NCBI GenBank assembly: GCA_029977045.1
Contig: JAPOLP010000027.1
Coordinates: 1-16,875, forward strand
Direction: 5' to 3'
Length of the DNA: 16,875 nucleotides
Source of the DNA: Planctomycetota bacterium
GTDB lineage: Bacteria > Planctomycetota > Planctomycetia > Planctomycetales > Planctomycetaceae
Below, one piece after another: positions 13,925 to 16,875 of the stretch. The notes beneath the pieces are model-generated. The model worked only from the letters and a program-made list of their open reading frames with translations. It was not told the DNA's origin and searched no databases. The position numbers and the translations under genes are program-made. The number at the start of each line of letters is the position of its first letter. Position 1 is the first letter of the stretch.

Positions 13925-14887
13925 TCAGCCCGCTCGGTAAACGACGCCGCGGTCGATTTCGTTGAATCCCGCTGAGCGGAACACGGCAACCGATGCGTCA
14001 TCATCGGCTCGAACGTTGGCGGTCACGCGGGTGATGGTTTCCTGACGCAGCTTCTTGATCACTTCAACAATCAGCGTCTGGCCGAATCCTGCCCGCCGGT
14101 GTTTTTCGTCAACCCATAATTCGGTGAGTCCGATCGCCTGCTCGCGCCAGCCTGGCGTGTACGTGTCAAGTCCCACAACGGTCAGGCCAGCAACCGGTTG
14201 CCCGCCGCCGCGCGGAATCAGCACACAGAACAGAGCGTCCAGACGACCGTAACGGCAGCTCCACCACCACGGACACGGATCCGGCGTGTCGACCAGAGCC
14301 AGTTCCCACTTGCGACGAATCGTCGTCAGGCGGAAGTTCACGGGATCGCGATCACTCATCTGCCGAGTCGTGATCAGGTAGTGCTCGGCAGGCCGAAACC
14401 CAATGGCTTCAAAGAACGGCGCGGCTGACGGGTCGGTCTGCAGGAAGCCAGCCGGTCGCGGGCCTCCGTACAGGCCGAAGTAAAACGGGTCTCGTCGAGG
14501 GGCCGGGCCGGCGTCGATCGTTTCCGCGCCTCGCTCCCGCAGGTATTCGCACGCCCGACGAACAAGTTCGCGACCGATGCCTTCGCGGCGGTATTCGGGA
14601 TGCACCATGACGGCGCAGATCACGCCCTGAGACCGGTCAAGCGAGTTGCCGTCGGGAGTGCAGCCAAATCCTGCATGAGCGAAGCCGATGACTCGGTGGT
14701 CCTGACAGGCGACGATCAGGCCTTCGCTGTCGAAGTAGGGTTGCGAGTAGTTCATCATGTCGAACGAGACATCGTTCGTCAGATGCAGCGCCGCCCCCGA
14801 GCCCAGCCCAGCCTGGTTCCACAGTCGCACAATCTGCGGCGGGTCATAATTTCGGAAAGACCGATACTCGATCACATTTGGTCTCAC
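13925..14887 (-). CDS. Double-domain GNAT acetyltransferase
   Basis: A 320-residue protein with two GNAT folds in tandem. Domain 1 (about 5-170) has the acetyl-CoA-binding motif A VHPEYRREGIGRELVRRA (95-112) and the late motif APFFEAIGFR (156-165). Domain 2 (about 183-320) has LWVDEKHRRAGFGQTLIVEV (257-276) and ASVAVFRSAGF (298-308). Both R-R-x-G-x-G loops are intact, so both halves may bind acetyl-CoA; in related two-domain GNATs only one half is catalytic. The acyl acceptor cannot be told from sequence. The start is GTG at 14887 (MRPNVIEYRSF) with only a weak GGTGGT upstream; a second GTG four codons in is possible. It is the first gene of a probable minus-strand operon with the glycosyltransferase and the membrane protein. 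Confidence 0.9.
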   Translation of the reverse strand: MRPNVIEYRSFRNYDPPQIVRLWNQAGLGSGAALHLTNDVSFDMMNYSQPYFDSEGLIVACQDHRVIGFAHAGFGCTPDGNSLDRSQGVICAVMVHPEYRREGIGRELVRRACEYLRERGAETIDAGPAPRRDPFYFGLYGGPRPAGFLQTDPSAAPFFEAIGFRPAEHYLITTRQMSDRDPVNFRLTTIRRKWELALVDTPDPCPWWWSCRYGRLDALFCVLIPRGGGQPVAGLTVVGLDTYTPGWREQAIGLTELWVDEKHRRAGFGQTLIVEVIKKLRQETITRVTANVRADDDASVAVFRSAGFNEIDRGVVYRAG

Positions 14888-15144
14888 ACCACCGGGTGCT
14901 TTCTGTCGGGGAAAAGCCTTGTCGGCACGGCTCGCTTCCAGCGTCGATCAGGCAGTCGGCCCATCGTAGGAAAGTCTGTTCTGACGGGCAATTCGTAAGC
15001 GGCGGGCTTGTTGAGCACACTCAGCGCCGGCCATGATAGGAGCGTCCAGCCGGACCTCAGTTCAACGCCTTGCGCTGACCGCTGGCAGGCGCCAGTACCG
15101 GCCTCGTTGGATCACCACTCACGGCTGGACCGGAGACCGCTCTC
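14888..15144. other. 257-bp divergent intergenic region
   Basis: This stretch separates the minus-strand acetyltransferase cluster from the plus-strand zinc-ribbon gene and must hold promoters for both if each is a transcript start. TTGAGC at 15011 with a 17-base spacer to TGATAG at 15034 is the nearest thing to a plus-strand promoter but is weak. A plus-strand CGGAGA (15130-15135) precedes the zinc-ribbon gene start by nine bases. Confidence 0.5.
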
Positions 15145-16797
15145 ATGTCATTTCAGACTCAGTGTCCGCACTGTGGCAAGATTCTCAAGCTGAAATCCGA
15201 AGCTGCTGTTGGCAGGAAAGCCCCCTGTCCCAAGTGCAGGACTCCGTTCGTTGTCGAGCCGTACGAAGAGCCGCCCGCCGACGAATGGGACGATGCCGGG
15301 GACGAGTACGGCTACGAGTACAGTGACGACGACTACGGTGATTACGGCGACGACTACGAAGAGGCCGAGTACGAGGAAGTCGAGCCGGCTCCGTCGCGGT
15401 CTTCTCGCAAGTCGTCCAGCAAAGGCTCAAAGAAAAAGAAGAAGTCTGCCGGCGCGCCCGCGTGGCTGGCTCCCGCAGGCATCGGTCTCGCCGTGCTGCT
15501 GGGCCTGGGACTGCTCGGCGGCGGCGTCATGTTTCTCATCAACAACGTGGGTGGCGGCAGCGCGAACAACGCCATCGACCTCGCCTGGCTGCCGGCAGAC
15601 GCGGACATGTACGTGCGAGCGAAGCCCGCGGAAATGTGGAATGCTCCCATTCTTGCTCCATTGCGCGACAACCCGATTGTAAAGAACGCAATGGATCAGG
15701 CCGTTCAAAGTGGCCAGCTCGACCTGATGCCAACAGACATCGAGACGGTCACCTATGCCGGGGTGGATATGAGCGATCAGGTGTCTGCGAAAGTGCCACT
15801 GTTCGGTGGCAAGGCAACGCGAACTGGCGGAGTGGTGAAGCACGCAGACCCGAAACACATTGCCGTGATGCGTTTGAAACGGGATGTGGCGGTCGACGAA
15901 CTGGCTGCTGTACCTGGTGCCGAAAAGAAGAGTCACGGAAGTGCGGAGTATTTCGTTGCGGGAGCCGGTGCTCAGCGGATGGCGTTCCATCTCGCCGATG
16001 CCCGCACGCTGATTTCGGGGACCGAATCCGAACTGACAAAGGCCATCGACCGCGGGGCGACTCAGGAACGCGTATCGCGTATCGACTTTATCAAGCCGAA
16101 TCATCAGTTCGTGCTTGTTGTTGCACCACAAAATGCATCGCAGTTCGAAGCGTCGCCGTCTGCTGGTGTCAGTCCGACCGATCGGCTCGGTAGCTCGATT
16201 GAGCACGGAATGAGAGCGATGGCGATGGGGATCAGCCTGAGTTCAAAGATCGACGTGCAGGTTCAGTTCGACTGCTTCGATGACGCATCGGCAACGAACA
16301 TTCAAACTGAGTTTGAATCCGTAATTGCGGATGCAAAGGTGAAGCTGACACAGTCAGCCGTCATGATTCCCGAACCGATGCAGGTACTGATGACGGTGGC
16401 GACGCAGGCGCTCGAATCAGTCAAGGTGTCGGCGAGCGGTACCGAGGTCGCCATCGTCGGCAACGTGCCAGCTGCACTCAGCGACGAGGTCAAGAAGCTG
16501 ACCGAGGGGCCGATGGCGGAGATGTTCAATCCAGGGATGATGCCAGGCGGTTCGGGATTTGGAAGTCCTGGCTTTGGTGGCCCACCTGCCGGTGGTGGTT
16601 TTCCGCCGAACCCTGGTGCGAGTCTCAACGACCCGCCAGCGGGTTACGTGCCTGGTGGTGCCGACGCGGCGACGCAGGCGGATATCGATGCTCTGCAGAA
16701 AGAAAAAGCAGGAGTGCTCGACACGACGAACGACATCCGCAACCGCATTAAGTCGGGGACCGGGTCGATTCTCGATTCAGTTCCAGGCAGCCGATAA
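15145..16797 (+). CDS. Zinc-ribbon, single-pass membrane protein of unknown function
   Basis: A 550-residue protein built from unlike blocks. Residues 5-37 are a zinc ribbon with two CxxC pairs (Cys7/10 in CPHCG and Cys28/31 in CPKC), resembling MJ0042-type ribbons at protein N-termini. Residues 38-80 are an Asp/Glu/Tyr-rich acidic stretch, and residues 83-100 a Ser/Lys stretch ending in five Lys. One membrane helix lies at about 106-133. The Lys run before it suggests the ribbon is cytoplasmic and the rest extracytoplasmic. Residues 140-450 form a globular domain I do not recognise (DLAWLPADADMYVRAKP, near its start). Residues 460-515 are Gly/Pro-rich, and a short helical end (ADIDALQKEKAGVLDTTNDI) closes the protein. 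The ATG at 15145 has CGGAGA upstream. Its neighbours give no functional clue. Confidence 0.85.
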   Translation: MSFQTQCPHCGKILKLKSEAAVGRKAPCPKCRTPFVVEPYEEPPADEWDDAGDEYGYEYSDDDYGDYGDDYEEAEYEEVEPAPSRSSRKSSSKGSKKKKKSAGAPAWLAPAGIGLAVLLGLGLLGGGVMFLINNVGGGSANNAIDLAWLPADADMYVRAKPAEMWNAPILAPLRDNPIVKNAMDQAVQSGQLDLMPTDIETVTYAGVDMSDQVSAKVPLFGGKATRTGGVVKHADPKHIAVMRLKRDVAVDELAAVPGAEKKSHGSAEYFVAGAGAQRMAFHLADARTLISGTESELTKAIDRGATQERVSRIDFIKPNHQFVLVVAPQNASQFEASPSAGVSPTDRLGSSIEHGMRAMAMGISLSSKIDVQVQFDCFDDASATNIQTEFESVIADAKVKLTQSAVMIPEPMQVLMTVATQALESVKVSASGTEVAIVGNVPAALSDEVKKLTEGPMAEMFNPGMMPGGSGFGSPGFGGPPAGGGFPPNPGASLNDPPAGYVPGGADAATQADIDALQKEKAGVLDTTNDIRNRIKSGTGSILDSVPGSR

Positions 16798-16802
16798 CTT
16801 CG

Positions 16803-16875
16803 TCAGATGTGGCTGGCGAGGTAGCGGCCGCCCCCCTTCGGCGAAAGTTCCTTCGCCAGCCGGATGCCGAAGCCC
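16803..16875 (-). CDS. C-terminal end of a minus-strand gene cut by the window edge
   Basis: On the minus strand, 23 codons are open from the window edge to a TGA at 16805-16803, encoding a peptide that begins GFGIRLAKELSPKGGG and ends RYLASHI. Nearly every codon ends in G or C, as in the other genes here, which argues for real coding. The stop lies five bases from the stop of the zinc-ribbon gene, a convergent arrangement. Too little is visible to name a product. Confidence 0.6.
   Translation of the reverse strand, partial: GFGIRLAKELSPKGGGRYLASHI

Noticed and set aside
13069..13965. 298-codon plus-strand frame opposite the glycosyltransferase
   Set aside because: It lies entirely antisense to a clear GT2 gene and has no domain signal.
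15011..15039. Possible promoter TTGAGC - 17 bases - TGATAG before the zinc-ribbon gene
   Set aside because: The -10 match is poor and planctomycete promoter consensus is uncertain, so it is only mentioned in the intergenic entry.

Overview
The window looks like chromosomal DNA from a planctomycete. It has high G+C. Its gene content is typical of that phylum: a HEAT-repeat protein with a PVC-type c-type heme domain, a large Ser/Thr kinase with the N-terminal 'LLTxWQ..LL.GK.KGF.LGKY' block common in planctomycete kinases, a zinc-ribbon/transmembrane protein with a long low-complexity linker, and small genes spaced apart. I place it in the Planctomycetales from protein style only; no rRNA or other formal marker is present.

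Left part (1-3714): the 3' part of a heme-binding HEAT-repeat protein, whose visible reading frame runs through a nearly perfect 97-bp inverted repeat (13-109). A Rho-independent terminator (1754-1778) follows. Next come rpmI (L35) and rplT (L20), a second strong terminator (2636-2672), and pheS. The usual partners infC (before rpmI) and pheT (after pheS) are absent.

Middle (4039-12324, all plus strand): a secretin of the pilus-assembly (CpaC/RcpA-like) type is followed 68 bp later by an OmpA-like lipoprotein, and the two probably form an outer-membrane/periplasm unit. A 1143-residue Ser/Thr kinase follows, with one membrane segment and an extracytoplasmic parallel beta-helix region. Then comes an aldehyde dehydrogenase of the alpha-ketoglutarate semialdehyde dehydrogenase type.

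Right part: a minus-strand cluster, read right to left, of a double-GNAT acetyltransferase (14887-13925), a DPM1/GtrB-like family 2 glycosyltransferase (13893-12913) and a four-helix membrane protein (12840-12343). The last converges on the aldehyde dehydrogenase. Divergent from the cluster is a zinc-ribbon/acidic/basic/transmembrane protein of unknown function (15145-16797). At the right edge lies the last 23 codons of another minus-strand gene.

No tRNA, rRNA, CRISPR array, insertion sequence or prophage gene was recognised. Nothing qualifies clearly as a new defence or mobile system. The observations most worth following are the in-frame palindromic element, the beta-helix receptor kinase, the secretin/lipoprotein pair without visible secretion ATPase genes, and the rearranged rpmI-rplT-pheS locus.
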